From assembly GCA_036435485.1 (NCBI GenBank), contig CM071598.1, positions 173,920,148 through 173,984,147 of the forward strand: DNA of 64,000 nt. Reading direction: 5' to 3'. The DNA is from Saposhnikovia divaricata. Lineage: Eukaryota > Streptophyta > Magnoliopsida > Apiales > Apiaceae. This document shows, one piece after another, positions 47,679-59,972 of the stretch (the first letter of the stretch is position 1; every line of letters starts with the position of its first letter). The notes under the pieces were generated by a model. That model saw only the letters and a program-made list of their open reading frames with translations. It was not told the origin of the DNA and did not search any database. Made by a program: the position numbers and the translations under genes.

Positions 47679-50600
47679 TGTAAGAACCCAAAATTTCGGT
47701 AGAATTAAAACATTTTCTATTATGATGAAGTGCATCAATGAATAGTAATTTTGAGGATTAAGAAAATTTTTCATGCCCCCTATGTACGAGACGTAGTGTG
47801 GATATTCCGAAGGTATACTAGTAATCTACGGAGTAAATAAGTGTATGTAAATGCGATCTGAATTCGGAAATTCCATATTCTATTTTCGTGTAATATTTGA
47901 CCGATCAGTTAATTATATATCAGTAATATCAAGAATGAGATATTTAATTTGAGGAATTGAGGAGTTAATATTTTGGAATTTTATTATAAGTGATTTGAGA
48001 ATTTGGAACGAAAACCACTGAGGAAGTGAAACAAACGTTCTAGAAACCGCTGAAACTTTACAATGAGATTAAGCGATTGAGCGAACGAATCATGGATTAA
48101 GGATATGGTATATTAAGAGTCCAAGGAAGGATATATTATGAGAGGGAAAAAGGATTGAGAATAAACTCCTAGAATTGAGAAAAGAGAATGCTTGAGAAAT
48201 CAGGAGAACGTTTTCTGAGATAAGGAGAAATAAACAAGGGATGTTGGAATTAATATTCGTTCAAGGTATTGTGCTATATTAGAGCAATAATATGCAACGT
48301 ATAAGTTGTAACGTATTTATTTTATTCAAGAAACGACAAGGAAATCAAAGCGGTGGAAAAGAAAACAAAACAAAAGAACTTAAGTGCAAGAAACAAGAGA
48401 CAAGGACTTGGTTGCAATTAACAAAGGACTTGGTTGCAATTTAAGTGGATAAGAAATCTAGAGGAGCCAATGAGAGGTTGCCACCTAGCAAGGATGAGAT
48501 GCATCCAACCAAAAATAGATATATATCAAGTGTATGGCATTATTAGAACATAAAACCAAGAACAAAATCATTCTGCCCAGCAGAACACCCTCTCAGTAAA
48601 ACGGGTCTAGAGCCTTCATTACTTAATGAAATTTTTTGTTCTTTATATGGTTAGAAAGCTGTTAAGATGCTCTACAACTTTCATTCAGGAGCCTCGACCA
48701 GGAAACGAGTGCAAGGGCTTCGTTTTGGCTGATCTTTGGGGCGTGTTTTTTCCAGCCAGGAAACCCACTTCCATGTTCTTGATTTCTTTGGTGAGATTGA
48801 AGATGGTGAGCATAGAGTAAGGCTTCCCCAAGGTTAACCAAGCTTGTTTGAGATTGTAAGAACATCAAGAAGGTATAAAACTCTAACCCCTCTTGGCCAT
48901 GAATTATTTATGGTGTTTAATGTTAGATCCATGGATGTTAGTGTGAATCTTGGACATATAAGTTATGGATGATGTAGATCTTGAGTTTAAGTGTTGTGGT
49001 TGTGATTTTTAATCTTGTGGTTAGCGTATGTAACTCCATGTATGTTTTAAAGTATGATCTTGGTGGTTTAGATGATGGATGTGATGTGTATGTAAGATTC
49101 TTGAATGGATAAGTGATATAATCATGCTGAGATTTTTCCAGGAACTTGAACTGTCTTGTAAGAGGGTTTTGAACCCCCAAATCTTGTCCCCTGAGGTCCT
49201 AATATATATTGTTGGAAAGGTATTTGAATGTAGTTTCCAGAAATATAAGGTTCATGACTAGGTGATGTATAGATCTTGAGTTATGGCCTGAGAAGTGAAA
49301 TGTGTTTATGGATTCCGGACTGCACTAAATGGTCCCCTTGTGAACCTTGTTTGAACCCCTAAAAATTTATGTAGGATCATGGAAAAATTAGAGAAGCTAG
49401 TAAATGCAGTGGTGAAGGCTACCCAAAAAGAATTGGATTAAAATATGTATTTTTCAATTTTATAAAAATGCTAGAGTAAAATTCGCGCAAGGGAAAAAGT
49501 CGTAAGTTGAGTGTAGTTTTAGGGGTAATGGATGTGATTCGGATATGGTAACCAAATTAAGTCGAATAAGTGACGAGCATAATCGAGTGGTGACATGAAC
49601 CTATAGTGGGGCTAGAGTGTCATAAGACGAAGTCATTAAGTTAATTTTGTATCCCCTAAAACCCCGCAATTAAAAAGATATTGTTAAGGTACTAACGAAT
49701 GGCTATTGCTTATGTATAGATCATTCCACTCCGCACGCTCGACCACCCCAACCTCACCAAGGCAAGTTTACTTTTCAAAACTTACATATACAAGGACTTT
49801 CACTGTTGTGTTTGTAGTTTTCAATCATATCAATTGTTTATGTTTATCGAAGTATCGATGAAATTGAGATGTATAAGTACGTATATGTTTGCACCCCTTG
49901 AACTTAGAATGAAATGTTTTCTTCGGACATCGACTCTAGCAATAGAGGTCGTAGCGGTCCATATATGCTATTGACCGGGGAGCGGTATATTATTATATCG
50001 TAATTAAATTGCGAAACCCGAAGGGTCATTCGGGAAGTATGGTATACTCAAGTAATTATTTTTATATCATCATAAATACTCAAAATACCTATCTTGGATT
50101 AAAAGTTTATTTAATTAAATAATTATTTTATTAATTATTAATATTAAATCTTAAAATATCATTTATTAATTATTGTTCATTATTTTAAAGACAAAGCTGA
50201 TCCAAGATACTTTTAGCACTTTCGAACTCGAACTCTTTCGAACTCAAAACATTTTCGAAAACCCCCGGTCAGGTTCTGCTTCTTGTATGATTTCAAGAAT
50301 CATCGGTCGACTGATGTCGGACCTCAATTACTCAGTTTTCAATCAAAATCAAGTTTTAAAAGAAAAAGAAAAAGGGACTCTGGCAGGTGTGGGAATCGTT
50401 GACGAACGATTCCCGGGATGTGTAAGCGGCCGTGAGCCAGGCGGTCCATCAATTATTATTCCGGCCCAGGTGTTGCCGAAGGATGATTACGGATGTAGTT
50501 TTCATCGAGGCTGATTACGGATGTAGTTTTCACCCGAGGATAGATACGGATGTAGTTTCTATCCTTCTACCGGTAGAGAAGACCCGCGGATTATTGGACT

Positions 50601-51571
50601 TGGATGTGGCGACTGATCATCGTCAATCCCTGTCAGGTTTTTATGTTTTCTTCCAGTCCCATCCTCCACTTTGGAAAAATACTCAAACACTGCTTCTTGG
50701 GCCTAAGTGCCAAGTTGCCGATAGTGTGGTTTTTGATAAGAAAAATATTGACATCGTGCAGTATCTAGAACTGCAAGATTTTCTATAAAGATTGGCACGT
50801 GTTAGTGCACTCTTGCAATTGTTTCAAAGAATGAAATGTTTTTGTATGAGAAACCTTCTAAGCTAATGGAAGGAAAGATGTTTGCAATGATGTATTCCCG
50901 GTACAGTATGTTAACCGTAGAGTGTTTTGCCGAAAATGATATACTCACACGTATATATTTTCAAACTTGAGATATATTGAAATGGGAACCTTATAAAGGG
51001 TTCATATGTTATTCTTAAACCTCCTTAGTGAGTATAGATGTTTTATTCAAACTCGGACATATATACTGTCCAATTATGTTTTGAAATCTGAGGTATATAC
51101 CCATATAGTTAGGAATGTTTTCGAAATAAACCACGTTATTATTTTTTTCAAAATGGTGAACTTGCTGAGCGTTATGTAGCTCATTCTTGCTATATAAAAA
51201 CTTTTCAGAAAGAGAAGAATTTGGTCGGTTAACTCTGCAACAGCAGGAGAGGAGTAGAAGATTTACCCCGGAGATGATTTAGTTCCTGATAAATACTACA
51301 GAGTAAGTCTGATAGGTTTTCAACTGTAATAGTAAGACTTGTCTTCAAGTTTAGTTGTATAAGTGGAATTGCGTAAGACTCTGATTTGTACAAATGAATT
51401 GTAATATTTAGTGGCACTTTTGATTATCGTTTCTGAGGCTCTAACTTGTTTTTGTGTAAGATTGAGGTCTGGATGGATGTATTGTTGAGTTGTAAAGTTA
51501 ATACAGGTATGATATGGTTGGATGGTGGCGTGACGACCTGAATCTCTGACCTCGGATTCGGGGGTGTCACA
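47679..51571 (+). repeat. 3' LTR of element C (3893 bp)
   Basis: A close copy of 38046-41958, ending GGGTGTCACA and followed by the target duplication TCGAT. Confidence 0.93.
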
Positions 51572-51576
51572 TCGAT

Positions 51577-52266
51577 GGCAAACTCAAATACCCTATCAGG
51601 TGGTAGTCCAGGAAGATCTTGTGGGAACACGTCCTCGAACTCATTAACTACCAAAATGTCTTGCAATCTTGGCGCTTCCTTCTGAGTGTCTATAACATAA
51701 GCTAGATAAGCCTCGTTCCCTCGTCGTAGCAATCTCTTAGTTTGCGCCATGGTCAGAATTTTCTGGGTCTGTCGCATCCCCTTAAACACTTTTTCTTTCT
51801 TCCCTGGGGTTTTTAACTTAACCTTTTTCCCTTTACAATCTATCTGCGCATTATTGCGAGACAACCAATCCATTCCCAAAATGACATCAAATTCCCCTAG
51901 CTTAAAAGGAATTAAATCGACATAGAAGGATCGTCCTCCTATTTCTAGATTACAATCGGGGTGAATTCGATTAACCGATATGATCTCCTGATTAGCTATC
52001 TCTACTTGTAAGGAATCTCTTAGTTGCTGGATTTTAAGTTTCAATTTATGCGCAAAATCTCTAGATATAAAAGACTTAGTTGCTTCCGAATCAAATAAGA
52101 CATTTGCACTGACTGAATTGAGAGAAAATGTACCTGCTATCACATCCGTGTCCCTCACGGCATCTTGTACTGACATATTAAAAGTCCTAGCAGTTGGTGG
52201 CCTATTTGAGGCAGCCCTGCTTGCCCCTGATGCTGCTGGTTTGTTCCTTGGGTAGTCCTTCCTCAT
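51577..52266 (-). pseudogene. Element A protease region
   Basis: An open stretch downstream of the zinc knuckles carries the aspartic protease: VLFDSEATKSFIS, with the family Gly after Asp-Ser replaced by Glu, and FDVILGMDWLSRN. It ends at the element C junction (GLPPDRVFEFAID, 51577 side). It would cleave the Gag-Pol precursor; the Gly-to-Glu change beside the catalytic Asp is probably inactivating. Confidence 0.88.
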
Positions 52267-53471
52267 GTGCCCTAGCTATCCGCACTGGAAACAAGTGGTG
52301 CTTTTAGGGCTGACCGTGGTGCAAGAGGTATCATAGTGCCCATCACGCCCATACTTATATCAGTTTATCTGCTTCAGGTTGCACACACCGGAATGCCTCT
52401 TCCCACAGGTAGCACATAATGGTAAGGGGGTCTAGACTAATGGGAACGGGACATTCCTGATTGCTGGCCGCCCTGGCTCACCGTTGCACTCCCAGATGGC
52501 TTAAACCCTTCTCTTCTCCCAGGTAGGGAAATGGTTCCTCTGTTAAACTTGGTTGGGGGTTTTCCTCCAGCGGACCCTCCGCCCATGCTGGCATACTTTC
52601 TCTTTATTCCCCCTTTTTCTCTTTCTCTATGCATCTGATCACTTCCAGCTTCCACAATGGTTGCCTTCTGCACCAAGGTGGCATAATCCGTAATTTCTAA
52701 AACCGCCACTCTATTCTGGATCCAGTGTTTTAACCCTTGTTGAAACCTGTTAGCTCTCTTTTCTTCGGTATCCACAAATTTCGGCACAAACCTCGACAGC
52801 TCAGTAAACTTGGCCTCATAGTCAGCCACTGACATATTGTTCTGTTTCAGTTCCAAAAACTTAAGTTCCATCTGAGTTTTCATGAACTTTGGGAAGTACT
52901 TCTCCAAGAATAATTGTTTAAACCTTTCCCATGTTACGATAGCATCAGTCTCCATGTTCCTTTTGGCCTCCCACCAATAATTGGCCTCTCCCTTTAGTAG
53001 GTAAGTAGCAAAAACAGTCTTCTGAGCCTCATTAATACACAGAATCTCGAAAGATTTTTCCATTTCCTTGATCCAGGCCCTCGCCTCAACGGGGTTAGCC
53101 GATCCGTGGAACTCTGGGGGCTTAAGGGACTTAAAGGCCCTAAAGGAATTTGCCACTGAAGTGTTGTTTCCTGGTGGTGGTTGGGGGTATTGGTTCAAAT
53201 TCTGCCTAAGCAGATCCATAAACTGGCCCATAGGGTCTCTGCCCTGGTTCTCCCCTTCCTACTCCACTTCAGTTTCTCCACCCTCTATTTCCTCCTCAAA
53301 GTCTTCAGAGTACATGGGTTCATCCTCTGCTCCATACTGGGAATCTTCTTGCTCATTATAGTCCTGATCTTGTTCTTCACTATATTCATGGTTTTCCTCA
53401 TGTTGGTTGTGACTCTCTTGGTCAGTAGATTCACGGGGGTTAGCCCTAATGCCCATTCGTCTTGGAGGCAT
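52267..53471 (-). pseudogene. Element A gag
   Basis: ATG 53471 opens an acidic N-terminus (MPPRRMGIRANPRES, then Glu-rich to residue ~70) and meets TAG at 53259-53261. The same frame continues from 53231 with the capsid region (WIKEMEKSFEIL, YWWEAKRNM, WERFKQLFLEKYFP). It stops at 52437-52439. The zinc-knuckle region (about 52267-52420) has two stops and Cys losses compared with B, plus a change of frame into the protease. Confidence 0.9.
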
Positions 53472-53912
53472 TTTACTGAAAATTTGGACAATTATACATT
53501 AGGTTCACTTACCTGTTTTAAAGGATATTTTTTTTTTTGCATAATTCGTTACAAGATTGGATTTAGGATCCCACAGTTTTATATCTCATGGCAACTTATT
53601 CGAAAGCAGTACATATGCTAATAAACTCGTGACCGCAACCCACAAAATTGAAATAACTAAAAGGGAAACAAATATATATCAGGTACCGAAAAGGTACAAC
53701 ATCTGAGTTACAACGATAGTTTAAAGTACAACCATCCTAACAACAACAACAAGTCAAAAGTGAAATATGCTGTCTATCTGTCTAGTCTGCAAAAAGGGAA
53801 AATAAGTACAATGAAACTATCCCTACAAAAACCGGCACTACTACGTCCGTACATGACTAGACAACTAGACTACTGCATCACTACATCTGAAGTCAGCCGC
53901 CACGACGAAACA
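53472..53912. other. Spacer between the upstream ORF and gag in element A
   Basis: A 440-bp non-coding stretch with a T-rich run (53529-53540). I see no promoter, splice or frameshift signal strong enough to report. Confidence 0.5.
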
Positions 53913-54767
53913 TCATCCGAACCCTCCCCATGGCGATGCGGAAAATCTCATCGGCATCGCTCTGGCTACCATACCATGCCCATTAGTAGGCAACTGTCGC
54001 ACCCTCACCCGAGCCCTCAGCTCGATGCGGGTCACAGCCCTATACCCAACCCTATCACTGATAGTCCTCCGGCCCTGTAACCTCATCCGGGCGGCTCTCT
54101 CCACTGCTAGCTCCCTCCTAGACTCTGCCAATCTGGCATCCGCCACTGACAACTCTCTATACAGCCCGTTCATAATCAAGTTGTGAACACATACTGGAAC
54201 TCCCCCTATAGGGACATGAGGTGGGGTGGATGGCTCAGCCGGGGCTGCAGTCTCTGTCTGCTGGGGCTCTGGGGTAGGCTCCTCAGACTCATCGGAAAAT
54301 GGGCTCACAGGTAGTGGTGGTGGGGTAGGGGCTCTCTCAATAGAGAGGGGTGGCACTAGTAGTCCAGAACTCCCTACAGCATCATCCACTGGCTCATCCT
54401 CATCTACCGCCTGTCTAACAACAGCAGCCATGACCTGCTCAGTGGTCATATCAGTGTCCTCCTGCATGGTCCTAATCTCAGATACAACCCAAAAATCCTC
54501 ATCCTCAGCAACTAACTCAGCATCCTGCCCTGTCTGGACCCCCTCCGGGTCCTCCTCCCCCTCAGTCTCAACAACATCAGTATCAGCATCAACCTGGACC
54601 TCCTCAGAGTCCTCCTCAAACTCAATAACATCAGCATCAACCCGGACCTCCTCAGGGTCCTCCTCCTCAGGCTCAGTATCCTCATCAGGCAAGTGCTCAT
54701 AATACGGGTCCCTAGTCCGGAACATGTCCTCATCATGCTGTCTCGCAGCTGCCTCCTGGGCAGACAT
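53913..54767 (-). CDS. Acidic ORF between the 5' LTR and gag of element A (284 aa), unknown function
   Basis: An uninterrupted ORF starts 151 bp downstream of the primer-binding site and ends 441 bp before gag, on the element's strand. Residues ~26-105 are Glu/Asp-rich with three imperfect repeats of an EEDxEEVxVDAD type. Residues ~140-190 are Pro/Thr/Ser-rich. Residues ~205-260 are Arg-rich and probably helical. There is no membrane segment, zinc motif or known domain. It is uninterrupted while gag and pol in the same element carry several stops. Low-complexity composition makes a chance ORF possible, and the + strand shadow is also open. Confidence 0.5.
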   Translation of the reverse strand: MSAQEAAARQHDEDMFRTRDPYYEHLPDEDTEPEEEDPEEVRVDADVIEFEEDSEEVQVDADTDVVETEGEEDPEGVQTGQDAELVAEDEDFWVVSEIRTMQEDTDMTTEQVMAAVVRQAVDEDEPVDDAVGSSGLLVPPLSIERAPTPPPLPVSPFSDESEEPTPEPQQTETAAPAEPSTPPHVPIGGVPVCVHNLIMNGLYRELSVADARLAESRRELAVERAARMRLQGRRTISDRVGYRAVTRIELRARVRVRQLPTNGHGMVARAMPMRFSASPWGGFG

Positions 54768-54918
54768 GTCGCTCGCCTACACAAGAAGAACTATGTTACT
54801 ATCATGATACTTAAGAAGTTTCCGTAAGGAATTTAGGTGAACCTAACAAGGGTTCTTATTATATTAGTGAATTTATTATTATATAACGTCGCATCATCTC
54901 TTGGGATATATAACTCTC

Positions 54919-54930
54919 GCTCTGATACCA
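54919..54930 (-). other. Primer-binding site of element A
   Basis: On the minus strand TGGTATCAGAGC, 4 bp inside the 5' LTR. It matches the initiator tRNA-Met 3' end. Confidence 0.9.
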
Positions 54931-54934
54931 TCTC

Positions 54935-54978
54935 TGTAACACCCCCAGATCCGGGGTCAGGGATCGGGTCGTTACGAT
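54935..54978 (-). repeat. End of the 5' LTR of element A (44 bp)
   Basis: TGTAACACCCCCAGATCC... up to GTTACGAT matches the first bases of the 3' LTR at 29355. The rest of this LTR was displaced to the right by D2 and B and is not in the window. Confidence 0.88.
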
Positions 54979-55388
54979 TGATAAGTGGATTTTTTATCCA
55001 CTATTTACCTTCCGTTTGGACTTTTATTGTTTGCAAGTTCTCGAGTTTCGTTGTTATTTGATGTGTTTTTGTGTAATTTGTGTAGGTTGCATGGTCGAAG
55101 GCATTTTAGTGCGAAGTCGGTGTCTATGGTGGTTTTAAAATGTATTGAGCGAAGGTGACAGCTTGTGGAAAGAAGCCAGAAAGAAGATAGTTTTTTTTTC
55201 TAAAAGCAATTCCAGGAGCTAGTAGTGCAGCTGCGCGGGTTCAAGGTGCTAGAGCGCGTTTTGTTTCTGTCCAGGAGGCGCAGGAGCGCGCATCTAGGCG
55301 CTAGAGCGCGAGAGTCTTCTGTTGGTGAAGCGCAGCTGCGCGCATGTAGGCGCTACGGCGCGAGCTCTCCATGTTGCCAAGCGCTAGA
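54979..55388 (+). repeat. D-family LTR fragment D2, cut by element B
   Basis: It begins TGATAAGTGGATTTTTTATCC and matches the reverse complement of D1 from 36580 leftward. It includes a GC-rich block (55226-55388) of repeated GGCGCTAGAGCGCG-like words. It is interrupted at 55389 by the LTR of B, so the rest lies right of the window. Whether it is a solo LTR or a full element cannot be seen. Confidence 0.82.
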
Positions 55389-58300
55389 TGTAACACCCCC
55401 AGATCCGGGGTCAGGGATCTGGTGGTTACGGTCTTACATCCATTCATAATACTTGACTTGAGTCCACAATAAATAAACCACATGCTGTGACCCCACAAAT
55501 ATTACCACTCACACACACAACAGCTATAGTCCCAGAGATGAAATTGAAATAAGTCTTACATTAAAGGGTTTACGAATAAAAGTTATTACAATCCCAAAAG
55601 GATAACATCATAGGTTTAAAAGTTTTGCCGTTGATTACATTAATTATACATATAGTTAAACAGGAAACAAAAGCTGTCTAACTATGCTACCTCAGCAATG
55701 GCGGCTAGCATCTCAGCGGGTAGTCCGGTGGGTCGGGTAACCTGCTTGCGCCGAGTGCGCCTGACGCGAGCCATCTGACCTAGCTGTTGTTGTGACATAA
55801 TATAAACAAAGCAAGGGTGAGCGAAAGCCCACCAACAAATATATAACTGAACGATAATTTAAAACAGTTCAAAGCTATCTTTTAAACCATATGCCATGCA
55901 TTTACGGAAATGATGCCAGTACAATATGAACGATGAAGTTACAAGGTAACTGAAAGTATTTGTTTGAAGAAATATCTGCTACATCAAAGTAAGCGAGATA
56001 TTCTTATTGTTATTAAGAAGAGGAACTTGCAAGAAAAGGTTGCAATTCCAGTTATGACACTTTTCCAACTCTGCCAACAGTAATCATGTTGCAGGAAATA
56101 AATAAATTTGGATGATGAACCAATGATGGAGTATTCACCGCGCCCGCTGTTCCAATCTTGATGATCAGTCGAGATCGTACAGCTCAATTTAGATTTACTA
56201 CCGGTAGAAGGAAGAACTGACGGCTTTACTTGTATACCGCCTTGCTAGCTCTCCCCGGCCAACGGTTGGGCCAAGGGGATGGACCGGCGCTACTCGGCCT
56301 CTTACACGACTCCTAGTTCAAATAGAATTCATGATTCTGAATGTAACGTTCGTCCCCCTTTCCCCAAGTATAAGACTTGTTGATAAGACTCCACAAAGTA
56401 GTCGTATCTAGTTGGAAAGGAAAATTTACCAATATCTCCCAAGCTATTACTTGGTAACGGATATCAACTTGTTCCAGTAATCTTACCCCTCGAAAGATGA
56501 GAAGGTAAGCAACGACTTAATAAGTCAACAGCACCCGAGTTGCGGGTGAAGGGAATACTTTATGACCGGGAAGTCGACAAGATAAATAACATTTTCCAAG
56601 TAAGGTTCCCTTATTATTAAGGAGATAGACTCAAAGAAGAATGATGTCTGAGAACCTTTCTTGATATAAGATTAATAATAATATGACTTCGAAATATTTT
56701 CTGTAATAATCGAAGAAGATAAACCTTATCGAGATTATTCTAAGTATGGAATAAATATTCAGAGAATATTTAATGAGTTAAAATATTTAAAGAATATTTG
56801 GGAATATGAAAGAATATCTTTTAATCAGAGTATTTCTCAAAATAATCCCTGAAGAAATATCAGGGGAATATTTATTGAATAAATAAATATTTAAATGAAT
56901 ATTCAAAACAATATTCATTAATTATTAAGACTTGAAAAGAATGTTTACGGTAATATTCGTAATTAATTAGGAATTTAAATGAATATTCAAAAGTGATATT
57001 CATTTAATGAATAATATCCTAAATGAATATCAAGTAATATTCATTTAGTAATCCAAGCCTTAAGAAATATTCGAGATAATATTCGATAATTAAATCAAGC
57101 TTCAGATGAATATTAAAATAATATTCATCAAGTATTTAATATCTTAAATGAATATTCAAAAGTAATATTTATTTAATAAAATAATATTCTAAAAGAATAT
57201 CCAGTTAATATTCATTTAATAGTCTCATCTTTAGAAGAATATTCGAAATAATAGTCGATAATCAATTCGACTCTGAATGAATATTGAGAAATATTATTCG
57301 TTGAATAGTTAAATTCCAATAATTATTTGAAGTAAGGATCGTTAAAATAATTAGTCTCGAACGAATATTCAAATAATACTCGTCGCCCAAATAATAGAAA
57401 ATATCTACTTAAATATTTCCTCCCGAGGTAATCTCGATATATCAAGAAATATTGACTCCCGGTCTATATTTGATTAATGAGAGGTATACGCCCTTCTATG
57501 AGGGTCTTACAATAACCGGCTTATAACTGGTATATAACTATCTAGCTTATAAGCCAACAATTACATTCAGGGAACAAGTATATCAATTCAACTTGAAAGT
57601 AGGCATGCATGCAATGGCATATGTATATCAGCAATCATATATATATATTTATTCAATCACAACAACAGCCTAAAAGAGGGGAATTGAAACTTGCCTGGTA
57701 GTCGAGTACGGTAAGGGGTAGTGGTAGCGGGTCCCGGCTCAGCCTGGTGATCTATAAATAGCCAAGGCATTCGGGATTAATCACTTAACATATTAAAAGT
57801 TAAGTTATACTTAAATCGAAACACGTTCTCGAGTTATCTCGTTATATCCCTGTTTGTGGATTACTTATTATCACTGATTCGACCCGACATTCGTTCGTTA
57901 ATACGACATGCCACTGCACTTATACTTGGGACATACTTAAGTCATATGAGTTCTAAGGTTGATCGTTACGAACCAATATTATACTCCGAGTTTTATCGCC
58001 CGTTTTCTAAGTGTTTTACCAAAGTTATAAAAGAGTCGTCCTTTAGGGGTTCGTTCGCGTTTAACCTTGACTCGAACATTTTTAATAAATCGAAAAATGC
58101 TCTTTTTGACATACGGTTTTCTTTCACACCTTCCTTCTTACCCCTAGTATTTATTTACCAAGATTCGCCATGACGTTACATAGCTTACGAGGGTTCAATT
58201 TCAGTTACGAACTTTCGTTTACGGATTCGAACTACTTTTAGTAATTTGGTCATAAATCCTAAACCGTAAGTCCGTTTCATGTGATCTTTATATCAAAACA

Positions 58301-59939
58301 AAGCTTAGAACATTACCTATCCTATCATGGCAGATAAGGTCTCTGGACAGTAGGGGTTAGACATGGAAAATGGCATACAAAACATGGTATTGTAAAATCG
58401 GGCATTATAACGGCTGTAAATCGAATATCTATCAATTTCGAATCTTCCCATAAACATAGCATCCAACCCAAACAACATATACATGACTTATACACATGAA
58501 CTGAGGCCAAGCAATGCCTTTCCGTTCATCTAGCTATTTACATCATTAATCCAAAATCCATACATAATCATGCTTATAACTTTAACATAACCATAACTAA
58601 GTTATAACTATCAAAAACATGCTTAAATCTCAAACAAGGGTTAGGGTTTCAAGAGCTTTATACCTTCCTTAGATAGTGATATAGCCTTACTAAGCCTTGT
58701 ATGGTCCTTAGGAGTGATTATGCTTGCTATATCAACCATGAAAAATCAAGAAAACAAAGTTAGTTCAAGAAGAACACTATTCATGCTCCTCTTGAATGAT
58801 TTATTTGAAAATGGAAATGGATGAGTTTGAAGCTAAGATTTTGAGGAGATAATTTTTATGAAATGTAAGACTCACCTTAATTATCTCAAGAACAAACAAT
58901 GGTGGGAAGGTTGAGTTTGGATTTGGAATTAAGGGAAATGGCCGAATGGTTCTTGTTTGCAAGGGGGGAGAGAATTGTTTGGTTTCTTTGATTTTTTTTT
59001 GTGTTTTAATCTCCTTTACTCTCATCCACTTACAACATAATATCTTGTAAAAGTCACTTTAATAAAGTGGTGGGGTGTTGGATGCTCAAATGGCAAGACA
59101 TGTGTTGGTTTTGTGGTGGTTAATGCTTAACTAGGTAGTTACTTGCTAAGTACTTGGTTCTTCCTCTAAGGTGCTAGTTCCTTGCTTCTAGTTTAGTTAC
59201 TAGATATTTATACTAGTAGCTTGCACAAGACTCTTGCTTCCTCTGCTTGTTTCTGTGTCCGGTTATTACCCGTTTCGATTGATCGTTCGTGAGAATATTT
59301 CACGGATTTCTAATTAGGGTTTACCGGGAATCCTCTTTAATATTAATACTTTCATTCTCCATCTTTCATTCTAACTTTCCATTTTATATTACTTTAATCC
59401 ATTCGTTAAATACTTAAGGCTATCAGTGTCCAGGGAACTCTCGGAGAAAATAAAAGTGCGGTTTTTCAGAATCCGACAGCTTTTACATACACTTATTTTC
59501 CCCCTGGATCACTAATACGAACTCGGAAATCCGTTCCGAATACTTCTATATAGTGTCGTCTCATATTATTATATACTCCCACCAAAACACTATTCATTCT
59601 GTATTCTTTACTTGTTCTCTTAGGGTTGTATAATTGTCCGTATTCTCTTTCGATCGTTCCTTAACCTTTTTACGGAACTACTGGATTAATCGTTATCGAT
59701 CTGGATGACATGAGAGTATTCTCTTGCTTGAAGTTGCCATATCTTATTCCCTTAGAAGATAGATTATTCTTACCTATGTTGTCACCCTTTAGCATTCTTC
59801 AAGACATAACATAATAAAGTCGCATTCCATTCATTCTTTCCCAAATATTAATTATTACATTGTAGCCATATCCACTATTCATTCTTACATCATTAAATAC
59901 ATAAAAGTTTTAATTCCACCCAAAATCTGGGTTCTTACA
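55389..59939 (-). repeat. 3' LTR of element B (4551 bp)
   Basis: On the plus strand it runs from TGTAACACCCCC to GGTTCTTACA. It contains the AT-rich repeat block (about 56750-57420) and a CTACCGGTAG segment (near 56199-56208) also found in LTR A and LTR C. It has only random ORFs. It is one of the longest LTRs in the window. Confidence 0.92.
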
Positions 59940-59956
59940 GTCTCCCCTCCTTAAAA
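59940..59956 (-). other. Polypurine tract of element B
   Basis: On the minus strand TTTTAAGGAGGGGAGAC, directly before the LTR start. Confidence 0.88.
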
Positions 59957-59972
59957 GGATTCCGTCCCGGAA

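Larger units (their letters stand above)
38046..51571 (+). mobile_element. Ty3/gypsy element C (Tekay-related, non-autonomous), 13.5 kb
   Basis: It has two long LTRs (38046-41958 and 47679-51571), a perfect primer-binding site at 41963, a polypurine tract, and the 5-bp duplication TCGAT. The coding interior is almost unrecognisable, with scattered relics of protease, RNase H and integrase in the correct order, and RT largely missing. It sits in the opposite orientation within the related element A. The LTRs differ by about 1.5-2% in the portion I compared, plus a ~20-bp indel near the start, so it moved fairly recently, presumably using enzymes of a relative. Confidence 0.92.
29355..54978 (-). 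mobile_element. Ty3/gypsy chromovirus A (Tekay-type), carrying nested D1 and C
   Basis: Read on the minus strand, the order is 5' LTR end (54978-54935), primer-binding site, an upstream acidic ORF, gag, protease, RT, RNase H, integrase, chromodomain-like tail, polypurine tract and 3' LTR (33655-29355). The C-terminal text (VFHVSMLRKY...VEESTWE) is that of Tekay/Del chromoviruses. Solo LTR D1 (35046-36580) and complete element C (38046-51571) are inserted, each with its own 5-bp duplication. All but 44 bp of the 5' LTR is displaced to the right by later insertions. Several stops make the element inactive. Confidence 0.93.

Noticed and set aside
54226..54702. 158-codon Ser-rich ORF on the plus strand
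   Set aside because: Shadow of the acidic minus-strand ORF; low-complexity Glu/Asp codons read as Ser/Thr on the other strand.
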